From NCBI RefSeq assembly GCF_000233715.2, contig NC_021184.1, positions 930,001 through 994,000 of the forward strand: a stretch of 64,000 nt of DNA, in the 5' to 3' direction. The notes below the pieces were generated by a model. The model searched no databases and was not told the DNA's origin. It saw nothing but the letters and a program-made list of their open reading frames with translations. Shown here piece by piece: positions 7,409-15,438 of the stretch. The translations under genes and the position numbers were made by a program. Origin of the DNA: Desulfoscipio gibsoniae DSM 7213. GTDB taxonomy: Bacteria > Bacillota > Desulfotomaculia > Desulfotomaculales > Desulfallaceae. Each line of letters begins with the position of its first letter. The stretch's first letter is position 1.

Positions 7409-9004
7409 GTGCGAAGATGTTTAATTGCCATCTCCATAGCGTTGTTGCTTCTTGCTTTTGCCGGTTGTGCCCGGGAGCAAGCCGGGGAAAAACCATCCGC
7501 CGAAATAGCCGGCGGCAGCGATCTGCTCTATACCGTGGCGGATGCCACCGGCGACTGGGGTTTTCCCTCACCTTACGGGCACTATGCCAGGGGACCGGGG
7601 TATATTAGAATGAGCTTCATTTTTGATACCCTGGTATGGAAAGACGATCAGGATTACATACCGGCGCTGGCCGACAGTTGGAAATATAATGAAAGTGAGA
7701 ACTCCTATACCTTTGAGCTTAATAAAAATGTTACCTGGCATGACGGTGAGAAATTTACCGCTAAAGACGTGGTTTTTACCGTTAACTATACCAAGGAACA
7801 TCCCTACCAGTGGGTTGACACCGGTATTGTCAAAAGCGTTGAAGCCCGGGGCGACTATACGTTAAAGATGTATTTGGACAAACCGTATGCTCCGTTTCTT
7901 GAGTATGTGGGAGCAACCCTGCCCATACTGCCGGAGCATATCTACAAAGATGTGCAATCTCCGGAACAGTTTCAGCAGAAGGAAGCCTGCATTGGGACGG
8001 GTCCATTCATGTTGGAGGATTATAATAAAACCCAGGGAACTTATTTATATAAACGCTACGACAATTATTACCAGGGGAAACCCGGAGTTGCCGAAATTAA
8101 GTTCGTAAAAATGGGCAATGAGGCAGTGGCGGCTGCTTTGCGGCAAAAGCAGGTTAACGCTGCCAGTGTGCCGCCTGATTTGAACGGTGCGCTGGAAAAT
8201 GAAGGCTTTAAATTACTGCCGGGAGCACACGATTGGGTGGCCAAACTGTTGATGAATCACCAAAAGGAACCTTTGTCCAATAAAGAATTCCGCCAGGCGC
8301 TGGCCTATGCCATAGACCGTCAGGCTTTGGTGGATACCTGTCAAAGAGGTTTTGGTGTGCCCGCCAGCCCGGGGTTGTTGCCGCAGGACAGCCAGTGGTA
8401 TAACAGTAAGCTTGATGGTGCCTATCCCTATGATCCTGTCAGGGCGGAGGAAATATTTACTAAACTGGGTTACGTTAAGCAAGGGAGTTATTTTGAAAAG
8501 AACGGTCAGCCCCTGGAACTGGAGCTGTTATTTGGCGCCGGAGGTAGTGGAAACGTTGGTGAGCGTGAGGGAGAGTTAATCAAGTCGCAATTGGAAAAAG
8601 TGGGTATTAAGGTAAACCTGCAGGGCATTGAAGCTAAAACACTTGATAGTAGGGTTTTAGAATGGAAATTTGATCTTGTATTGAGCGGTCACGGTGGATT
8701 GAGCGGTGATCCGGCCCAGTTAAACAGCGCCATTATCAGTCAGAGCTTTAACAGTGCCAGGTACGAGCAAAATAAAGAACTGCTGGCTGCGCTGAAAAAT
8801 CAAATTTCTGCTATGGAAGCCGGAAAACGCCAGGAGTATCTGAATCAGGCGCAGGAGTTATATGCAGAGGAGATGCCGACCCTGCCGCTTTATTATAATA
8901 CCTACTACTGGGCCCATGACGGACAGGTTAATCTCTATTACACCGTGCGTGGTGTCGGGCTTGGCGTGCCAATTCCGCTGAACAAAATGTCTTTTGTAAA
9001 ATAA
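7409..9004 (+). CDS. Peptide/nickel-type ABC transporter substrate-binding lipoprotein
   Basis: 531 residues of the SBP_bac_5 (DppA/OppA/NikA) family. The signal peptide ends in lipobox FAGC (Cys about 20), so it is anchored to the outer face of the membrane. Typical family stretches are seen: YIPALADSWKYNESENSYTF, TWHDGEKFTAKDVVFT and the NKEFRQALAYAIDR region (about 290-305). It captures the ligand for the permeases encoded downstream. The substrate cannot be read from sequence; a neighbouring FmdE remnant hints at a metal or metal chelate, but peptides are equally possible. GTG 7409 fits the strong upstream ribosome site. Confidence 0.92.
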   Translation: MRRCLIAISIALLLLAFAGCAREQAGEKPSAEIAGGSDLLYTVADATGDWGFPSPYGHYARGPGYIRMSFIFDTLVWKDDQDYIPALADSWKYNESENSYTFELNKNVTWHDGEKFTAKDVVFTVNYTKEHPYQWVDTGIVKSVEARGDYTLKMYLDKPYAPFLEYVGATLPILPEHIYKDVQSPEQFQQKEACIGTGPFMLEDYNKTQGTYLYKRYDNYYQGKPGVAEIKFVKMGNEAVAAALRQKQVNAASVPPDLNGALENEGFKLLPGAHDWVAKLLMNHQKEPLSNKEFRQALAYAIDRQALVDTCQRGFGVPASPGLLPQDSQWYNSKLDGAYPYDPVRAEEIFTKLGYVKQGSYFEKNGQPLELELLFGAGGSGNVGEREGELIKSQLEKVGIKVNLQGIEAKTLDSRVLEWKFDLVLSGHGGLSGDPAQLNSAIISQSFNSARYEQNKELLAALKNQISAMEAGKRQEYLNQAQELYAEEMPTLPLYYNTYYWAHDGQVNLYYTVRGVGLGVPIPLNKMSFVK

Positions 9005-9085
9005 CTTTTTGAGGAAGTTGAACAGGGGCCGGGTATGTTTAAAGCCCGGCCCGACACGATATCTGAGGAAGCGGAGAAATGTAAA

Positions 9086-10057
9086 ATGAAAAACCGGACA
9101 TCGATAATTAACTATCTAATTGCGCTTGTCATGATATTGTGCCTGAATTTCATTTTACCCAGGCTTATGCCCGGAGACCCTCTGCTGGCAATATACGGGG
9201 ATGAAGCTTTTATTGCCATGACGCCGGAACTCAAGGCGGAGCTGATTAGCCGGTTTGCCCTGGACCAGTCAACCGGCCAACAGTTTTGGACCTATATCAG
9301 TTCTCTTGTCAAGGGCGACCTTGGTTATTCTTATTATTATAACGCTCCGGTTATGGCTGTCATCCTTGGTTCACTGCCCTGGACTGTTTTACTGGTGGGC
9401 CTGGCTATTAGCATTTCCACTCTGATAGGAGTTGTTCTGGGTATGGAATCCGGATACAGGCGAGGCCGTCCGCTGGACCGTGCGCTTCTCGGCTCGGTGA
9501 TGTTTGCCAGCGGCTTTCCCGACTTTTTCGTTGGTATTTTACTGTTGCTTTTTTTCGGTGTGGTGCTGGGGTTGGTGCCTCTGGCCGGGGCTGTTACACC
9601 ATATGCCGGGTACAGCGGGCTTACATTTTTGACCGACTTGTTCAAACACCTGGCACTGCCTTTAACTGCGCTGGTTATGGTCAGGATTGCAGATCCCTTC
9701 CTTTTAACCAGAAATGCAATGGTTATCTCCCTTGGCGAACCATTTATATTTACTGCCAGGGCCAAGGGGTGTTCCGACAAGGTTATCAGATACAGGCATG
9801 CGGGTAAGAACTCCTTGCTGCCGGTGGTTACCGCCACAGGCATGCAGCTGCCTCACATGGTGACGCGTGCGTTGTTCATAGAAATTGTTTTTTCTTATCC
9901 CGGGGTGGGATCATTGCTGTACAATGCTCTTTTGACCCGGGACTATCCCCTATTGCAGGGAATATTGCTGGTGTTGACCGTTACTGTTTTATTAGTTAAT
10001 TTACTGGTGGACATTGTATATACCCGTCTTGACCCGAGGATTGCTTATGCATATTAA
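9086..10057 (+). CDS. ABC transporter permease, DppB/NikB type
   Basis: 323 residues with six membrane helices. It has the family N-terminal LPRLMPGDPL and the cytoplasmic EAA-type loop with FTARAKGCSDKVIRYRHAGK, which contacts the ATPase. It forms half of the membrane channel of the importer. The frame is open from ATG 9035, but ATG 9086 is preferred because family members begin shortly before the first helix and GCGGAG lies upstream. The 3' end overlaps dppC by 11 bases, so the two are translationally coupled. Confidence 0.88.
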   Translation: MKNRTSIINYLIALVMILCLNFILPRLMPGDPLLAIYGDEAFIAMTPELKAELISRFALDQSTGQQFWTYISSLVKGDLGYSYYYNAPVMAVILGSLPWTVLLVGLAISISTLIGVVLGMESGYRRGRPLDRALLGSVMFASGFPDFFVGILLLLFFGVVLGLVPLAGAVTPYAGYSGLTFLTDLFKHLALPLTALVMVRIADPFLLTRNAMVISLGEPFIFTARAKGCSDKVIRYRHAGKNSLLPVVTATGMQLPHMVTRALFIEIVFSYPGVGSLLYNALLTRDYPLLQGILLVLTVTVLLVNLLVDIVYTRLDPRIAYAY

Positions 10058-10901
10058 CTTTGTTAAAGAAGTAAAAAGTGATTTTATGGGCCGCACCGGG
10101 CTGGTCATTCTCTTTAGCCTTCTGGCCCTGGCCCTGTTGGCGCCGCTTATGACCCATTACCGCCCGGAAGACTACACCGGGTTGATTTTTCAGCCGCCGT
10201 CCGCCCGGCACTGGCTGGGAACCAATGACGTGGGTCAGGATGTGTGGACACAGCTTCTTTACGGTGCGCGTAACTCTTTGCTGACCGGCAGCGGGGCGGC
10301 CGTTCTGGCGGTATTATTCAGCTTGCTGGTAGGCGGAAGCGCCGCTTTGCTGGGAAGTATATACGACCGGGTGTTGATGAGGCTGGTGGACGCTATGCTG
10401 ATTATCCCGCCGGTTATTGTGGTCATCCTTGTCGCGGCTTATCTTAAGCCCAATCTATTATTACTGATCATTATTATTTCGACTTTTCTCTGGCCGGCAG
10501 GGGCAAGAATAGTCAGGGCGCAAATCCTTGCTTTAAAGGAAAGTATGCATGTGACAGCCGCGCGCAGTTTCGGCGGCGGCTGGATGTATGTGCTGAAACG
10601 GCATCTGGTGCCGGAAATGGGCCCCGTGCTTACCGCAATTATTATCCAGTTTGCCCGGCGGGCGGTTTTTATGGAAGCCGGACTTTCCTTCCTGGGGATT
10701 TCTGATCCATCTTTGATCAGCTGGGGGAAAATGATGCAGAACGCATTGCAATTCACCTATCTTGATGTCTGGAAGTGGTGGCTCTTGCCGCCCGGTTTCG
10801 CCCTTTCATTGACTATCATGGGATTTACCTTCACCGGAACTGCACTGGAAACCGTGATGAATCCACGTTTAAGAAAAGAGGTACACCATGCTGGAGATTA
10901 A
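10047..10901 (+). CDS. ABC transporter permease, DppC/NikC type
   Basis: 284 residues with six helices. A short N-terminal cytoplasmic tail (MHINFVKEVKSDFMGR) is followed by the first helix, the periplasmic motif HWLGTNDVGQDVW (about 60) and an EAA loop with HVTAARSFGGGWMYVLKRHL. It pairs with the DppB-type permease. It overlaps its upstream neighbour by 11 bases and the downstream ATPase gene by 14. A close copy of its first 37 residues survives in the deletion remnant at 13252. Confidence 0.88.
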   Translation: MHINFVKEVKSDFMGRTGLVILFSLLALALLAPLMTHYRPEDYTGLIFQPPSARHWLGTNDVGQDVWTQLLYGARNSLLTGSGAAVLAVLFSLLVGGSAALLGSIYDRVLMRLVDAMLIIPPVIVVILVAAYLKPNLLLLIIIISTFLWPAGARIVRAQILALKESMHVTAARSFGGGWMYVLKRHLVPEMGPVLTAIIIQFARRAVFMEAGLSFLGISDPSLISWGKMMQNALQFTYLDVWKWWLLPPGFALSLTIMGFTFTGTALETVMNPRLRKEVHHAGD

Positions 10902-12552
10902 AGGACTAAACGTATCTTATAATGGAACGCAGGTTTTAAACAATATAAATCTAAAGTTGGAAAAAGGGCAGTTTCTTTCCCTTATTGGAGAATCGGGTGC
11001 TGGTAAAACCACCTTGGGATTAAGTATAATGGGTCTTGTGGAGGGCAGCTGCTCCGGAACTGTGCTTTTCAATGACCGGGACTTGCTTTCCATGAAGGAA
11101 GAAGAACGCAGGGGGCTGCGAGGCTTAAAACTGGCCATGGTGTTTCAAAACGTGGAAAATACGATGCATCCTTTATATACCATCCAGGATCAGATAATGG
11201 AGGCAATGTTGGTGCATGGGGCCGGCGATAAGCACAAAGCTCTGGCCAGGGTTGCGGAAATACTGGCACTTGTAAAAATGGACGGCGACAGGGCGGCCAG
11301 GTATCCCCATCAGCTAAGCGGCGGGGAAAGGCAGCGGGCATTAATAGCCATGGCGCTGGTGAACGACCCGGAGGTGCTGATTCTGGACGAACCCACCGCA
11401 TCATTGGATGCTTTCACCAAAAATGAAATCGTTCAGTTATTAAAGGAAATTGCCAGGGATAAAATCATTTTGCTGATAACCCATGACATAGCGGTAGCCG
11501 CCGAATTGTCAAATCAGATGGCCGTTTTATACGCAGGCAGAATAATTGAAACGGGTGGCACCGATCAATTGCTTACTAACCCGCGCCATCCCTATACCAG
11601 GGGATTATTGCGCTCTTATCCCGGCATGGACACCACCAAGGACTTACAGGGTATTCCGGGCAGAATGGCGCATAACGTTACAGGGTGCCCGTTTCACCCG
11701 CGCTGCACGCAACGGATAGATATTTGCGCTCTTAAAGTGCCGGAGCTGACTGATAACGGCCAGGGAATGATTGCTTGCCACCGGGGTGGTATTATCCCCG
11801 TGCTGGAGGTAAAAAAACTAAGCAAAAATTTCGGTTCCTTTAAAGCCGTTGATGATGTACAATTAACACTTTATGAAGGGGAAACACTGGCCCTGGTTGG
11901 AGAAAGCGGCTCCGGGAAAACCACTCTGGCCAAGACGGTGCTGGGTTTGCTCAAAGCTGATGCGGGAGAAATTTTTTATGACCTGGAAAAAGTTAACGCC
12001 AGGGACGCCAAATTTCACCGTCAGGTGCAAATGATTTTTCAAAATCCGAGAGAATCAATAAGCCACCGGATGAATGTTTTCCAGGCTGTGAAGGAGCCGC
12101 TGGATATCCATCGTCTGGGCAGTGAAGAAGAAAAGCTGGCCCTGGTCCGAGAGGCGCTGGAGGATGTGGAGCTCCCGTCCGATGACAATTTCCTTGCTAA
12201 ATATCCCCACCACTTAAGCGGCGGGGAGAATCAAAGGGTATCCATTGCCCGGGCGCTGGTAATGAACCCCAGGGTTCTGGTTGCCGACGAACCGACTTCA
12301 GCCCTGGATGCCAGCGTGCAGGCCAAAATCATAAAACTGCTGCTTCACCTGCAGGAAAAGAAGGGGCTGGCCATTTTGCTCATTACCCATGACCTGGCCC
12401 TGGCCAGAAAAGCCAGCGACCGCATGGCGGTAATGCTTGCGGGGCGCATTGTGGAAGAAGGACCCACCGGCAGGGTGCTTGCCGTCCCCAGGCACACTTT
12501 CACTCAAAGCCTGCTGCAAAACAGCCGGGGTGGGCAGCTGTGCCTGAGCTGA
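10888..12552 (+). CDS. Fused dual ABC ATPase (DppD-DppF type)
   Basis: 554 residues carrying two complete ATP-binding cassettes that are usually two proteins. Cassette 1: Walker A GESGAGKTT (about 36), signature LSGGERQR, Walker B VLILDEPT, followed by the oligopeptide-family Cys motif GCPFHPRCTQRIDIC (about 268). Cassette 2: Walker A GESGSGKTT (about 340), signature LSGGENQR, Walker B VLVADEPT and D-loop SALDAS. Cassette 2 has no C-terminal Cys motif. It energises uptake through the two permeases. The start overlaps the permease gene, so the four genes form one operon. Confidence 0.92.
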   Translation: MLEIKGLNVSYNGTQVLNNINLKLEKGQFLSLIGESGAGKTTLGLSIMGLVEGSCSGTVLFNDRDLLSMKEEERRGLRGLKLAMVFQNVENTMHPLYTIQDQIMEAMLVHGAGDKHKALARVAEILALVKMDGDRAARYPHQLSGGERQRALIAMALVNDPEVLILDEPTASLDAFTKNEIVQLLKEIARDKIILLITHDIAVAAELSNQMAVLYAGRIIETGGTDQLLTNPRHPYTRGLLRSYPGMDTTKDLQGIPGRMAHNVTGCPFHPRCTQRIDICALKVPELTDNGQGMIACHRGGIIPVLEVKKLSKNFGSFKAVDDVQLTLYEGETLALVGESGSGKTTLAKTVLGLLKADAGEIFYDLEKVNARDAKFHRQVQMIFQNPRESISHRMNVFQAVKEPLDIHRLGSEEEKLALVREALEDVELPSDDNFLAKYPHHLSGGENQRVSIARALVMNPRVLVADEPTSALDASVQAKIIKLLLHLQEKKGLAILLITHDLALARKASDRMAVMLAGRIVEEGPTGRVLAVPRHTFTQSLLQNSRGGQLCLS

Positions 12553-12723
12553 TATTGGCAAAGGCACCTCTGGTCCGGATAGTATTACGGAAGCGCGTAT
12601 CGGGTGGATGAAAAAGGGTTGATGTCCTTTTAATCAGGTAAAGGTATGTCTGTCTGTCTTTTGCAGAAAGCTTTTAGAATCATTCGGGGAAAGTAAGATA
12701 AAAAGATAGTGTTATCAACAAGG
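12553..12723 (+). other. Intergenic region after the ABC importer
   Basis: No gene or strong signal seen. It leads into the hairpin at 12724. Confidence 0.3.
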
Positions 12724-12784
12724 CCACGGAGACCCGTATTCCTCTGTTATGGATGATATGTATCTTCGTGGTTTTTATTTTTAT
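12724..12784 (+). promoter_or_regulatory. T-tailed hairpin, copy 3 of 3 (divergent)
   Basis: CCACGGAGA (12724-12732) pairs with TCTTCGTGG (12763-12771), and TTTTTATTTTTATAAC follows. The outer stem and T-tail match the copies at 5139 and 6391, but the loop is longer and different. It precedes the remnant of a second ABC importer. Confidence 0.4.
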
Positions 12785-13251
12785 AACGAGGACGCCGGGT
12801 ATAAAAAGTACTCTAAGCATGAAAGGGGTGCAAATATTGGATATTCAAAAAAGAATCGAAAACTAATATATATATTTTCAATCAAGCTTAAGATTTTACC
12901 GGTAATGGGCAATACAGTCGGGACGAGCATTAGATGAGACATGGGGACGTTTCCATCGTCTTATTGTCGACAGAGTGAGGGGACATAGAACATTTCCCGT
13001 TGCTTACGATAACAGAGAAGAAAACCCATCATTTCGGGGAATGTCCATGATCTCTTCGCCGCGTCCTTAGAACAGTTGTTACATCTGCGGCCGCTGCGGT
13101 AGAGCCAGCCCTGTGTTGCAGTAATGTGAGAATATTCGGGACAGCTGCAAAAATCCCGGCTCCAGGTTGCCTGTATCGGATTGTCTTGGGTGCCCCTCAC
13201 TTTAGTGGGGGAGTGGGTCACTTAGCTATAATCAACAAAAGGACAGTAACT
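12785..13251. other. Non-coding region with repeat B and a possible element relic
   Basis: About 465 bases. Repeat B (ACATGGGGACGTTTCC..TCTTA) is at 12935-12966. From there to about 13221 the minus strand keeps an 86-codon frame rich in Cys (CSCPEYSHITATQG, RRCNNCSKD), which I do not recognise and which has no ribosome site. It could be the relic of a mobile element. A GTGCCCCTCACT/AGTGGGGG imperfect inverted repeat closes it at about 13190-13215. Confidence 0.35.
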
Positions 13252-13614
13252 ATGCATATTAATTATGTCCAGCGGGTCAAACAAAATAATATTGCCCGGG
13301 TGGGTATCGTACTTTTAGGCCTGATCATTCTTGTCGCGCTGTTAGGTCCTGTGCTGGTACCCCACTCCCCAATGCAGGCCAAGGTATTAAAGCTGCTGCT
13401 TAACCTGCAGGAAAAGCGGGGGCTGGCCATTTTATTTATTACTCATGATATTGCCCTGGCCCGTAAAATGAGTGACCGGATCGCCGTTATGTGGGAGGGC
13501 CGCATTGTGGAGGAAGGTCCCGCAGGAGAAATTACAGCCAACCCGCGCACCGAATACGCCAGGCAATTGCTGCAAAACGCGGCTAATTTAAGAGTTCGTG
13601 ATAAGCAGTTGTAA
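13252..13614 (+). pseudogene. Deletion fusion of DppC N-terminus and DppF C-terminus
   Basis: 120 codons. The first about 38 (MHINYVQRVKQNNIARVGIV...) match the N-terminus and first helix of the DppC permease at 10047. The rest (QAKVLKLLLNLQEKRGLAIL onward) match the C-terminal part of ATPase cassette 2 at 12552, including ITHDIALARK and GRIVEEGP. Walker A, signature and Walker B are all gone. An in-frame deletion inside a second, diverged copy of the importer operon is the simplest origin. The product cannot be a transporter. Confidence 0.85.
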
Positions 13615-13639
13615 GTGATTAATTATTAACGTTTGCTTC

Positions 13640-13701
13640 GGTGCCGGGTGTTGAAAGGTTGAAAGATTAAAAAATCTTTCAACCTTTCAACACCCGGCAC
13701 C
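13640..13701. repeat. Dispersed repeat C, perfect 29-bp inverted repeat
   Basis: Bases 13640-13668 are exactly complementary to 13673-13701, with an AAAA loop. The arm holds GTGTTGAAAGGTTGAAAG, also found once at about 4866 and 49365 without the second arm. It lies between the importer relic (+) and the end of hydG (-) and could act as a bidirectional terminator. Confidence 0.8.
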
Positions 13702-13744
13702 GGTGTAACCGGTAGTCAGTACCAGCACGGTGGTGCCGACTGTC

Positions 13745-15322
13745 CTAAAAGTACAAGTCCCTTTGGCCCTGCTCGATTAATTTTAAGCGCTCTTCGGTGA
13801 GCCGGCGGGTTTTTATGTTGGTGATTTCGGCCAGGTGGGTTTGGATGGTTTTTTCACCCACGGCCCTGGTCTCGGGTGATGCGTAGTCCATCAAGTATTC
13901 TTTAAAGGTTAAGATGGCGTTTGGCTGGCAGACGTTTTGAATTTGTCCGCTTTTGGCCAGGGGCATAAACCGGTCCCCGGTACGACCGCTCCGGTAACAG
14001 GCAGTGCAAAAACTGGGGATATAACCTGAGAGACAGACACTGCGCAGCATTTCATCCGGGCTGCGGTGATCTTCTATCTGGAACTGCGGTGCTTCATTGT
14101 TGGCATTATCTCTACCATTGCCATTATCGCTGATACTGCTGCTGTTACCGTTACTACTGTTGATACTGCTAGTAGCGCTGCCGTCGCTCAAACTCTTACT
14201 GGCACTGCTACCGTAATTACCACTGCCTTTGACGTTACTCCCACTTGCGCCACTGGCACAAGCACATGAGCCGGTGGATTTGCGCTGGTGCTCCTGCTGG
14301 TAGCCGCCTACTCCGGTGCAGGAACCTGCACTGATTTGGGAAATGCCCACGGTGAGCAGTTCGTCCCGGAATTCAGCCGGTTCCCGGGTGGACAGAATCA
14401 TGCCGGTATAGGGCACGGCCAGGCGAAGCACGGCGATAATTTTCTTAAATGCCGCGTCGTCCACCAAATAAGGGAAGTTATCGTAGTTAACGCCCTGGGC
14501 CGGGCGCAGCCGGGGCACCGATAATGTGTGCGGGCCAACTCCAAAGGATTCCTCCAGGTGCAGAGCGTGCAGCAGCATGGCCAGTACCTCATATTTGTAA
14601 TCGTACAGGCCGAAAAGCACCCCCAGGCCCACATCATCTATACCCCCCTGCATGGCCCGGTCCATGGCGGTGGTGTGGTAATCATAGTCATGTTTGGGGC
14701 CGCTGGGGTGCATGGCTGCGTAAGTCTGCCGGTGATAGGTTTCCTGGAACAATATATAAGTGCCGATGCCGGCCTCCTTGAGCAGGCGGTAGTTTTCTAC
14801 CGTGGTGGCGGCGATGTTCACATTGACCCGCCGGATGCTGCCGTTGGCTTCTTTTACAGCATAGATGGTTTTAATGGAATCCAATACATAATCTATGGTA
14901 CAGTTTTGGGGATCTTCCCCGGCTTCCAGGGCCAGCCGTTTGTGCCCAAGTTCCTCCAACAATATAACCTCTTCTTGTAGCTCCTCCGTTGTCAGCCGCC
15001 GCCGGGTGAATCGGTTATCGCGCCGGTAACCGCAGTAAACGCAGTTGTTAATGCAGTGGTTACTAATATATAGAGGCGCAAAAAGCACCAGCCGCCGCCC
15101 GTAAATGTTTTCTTTGATCTGGCGGGCCACCCGGTATATTTCCTCCAGCAATTCCTTATCTTCAATGTGTAAAAGTATGGCGCATTCATAGGGTGTCAGC
15201 CCTTTAGCCTGGCTTGCCCGGTCAATAATGCTCCGGGCCTGCGCTTTGTCTGCTTGCCGTGCCTCGGTTAAAAGGGTGTTGATTTGCTGTTCGTTAATGA
15301 AATCGGCCTGCATGGTGGGCAT
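13745..15322 (-). CDS. hydG: [FeFe] hydrogenase H-cluster maturase HydG
   Basis: 525 residues. A radical SAM tyrosine lyase that makes the CO and CN ligands of the hydrogenase 2Fe subcluster. The SAM-cluster motif is CINNCVYCGYR (about 93-103) and the C-terminal auxiliary-cluster motif is CTACYRSGRTGD followed 22 residues later by NVCQPNA. The usual length is about 460-475; the excess is a 65-residue Ser/Gly/Asn-rich insertion (bases about 14082-14276) between GGYQQEHQRK and FQIEDHRSPDE. ATG 15322 follows AAAGGAGGG. It is the last gene of the minus-strand TM1266-hydF-hydE-hydG group. Confidence 0.95.
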   Translation of the reverse strand: MPTMQADFINEQQINTLLTEARQADKAQARSIIDRASQAKGLTPYECAILLHIEDKELLEEIYRVARQIKENIYGRRLVLFAPLYISNHCINNCVYCGYRRDNRFTRRRLTTEELQEEVILLEELGHKRLALEAGEDPQNCTIDYVLDSIKTIYAVKEANGSIRRVNVNIAATTVENYRLLKEAGIGTYILFQETYHRQTYAAMHPSGPKHDYDYHTTAMDRAMQGGIDDVGLGVLFGLYDYKYEVLAMLLHALHLEESFGVGPHTLSVPRLRPAQGVNYDNFPYLVDDAAFKKIIAVLRLAVPYTGMILSTREPAEFRDELLTVGISQISAGSCTGVGGYQQEHQRKSTGSCACASGASGSNVKGSGNYGSSASKSLSDGSATSSINSSNGNSSSISDNGNGRDNANNEAPQFQIEDHRSPDEMLRSVCLSGYIPSFCTACYRSGRTGDRFMPLAKSGQIQNVCQPNAILTFKEYLMDYASPETRAVGEKTIQTHLAEITNIKTRRLTEERLKLIEQGQRDLYF

Positions 15323-15438
15323 TTAAGAACCCTCCTTTAGATAAATTGGTAATATTTCACATTTTGCATTTTTAATAGGGCTTATAATGAGTGGTTGGGT
15401 TGAAGGTAAAGATTGGTTTGCATGTGTGTGCGCCGGTG

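Noticed and set aside
12749-12937. 62-codon plus-strand frame after the third hairpin
   Set aside because: It begins inside the hairpin, lacks a ribosome site at its start and resembles no family; a start at about 12840 after AAAGGGG closes after a few codons.
14066-14269. Plus-strand frame rich in Thr/Ala/Val
   Set aside because: Antisense shadow of the low-complexity HydG insertion.
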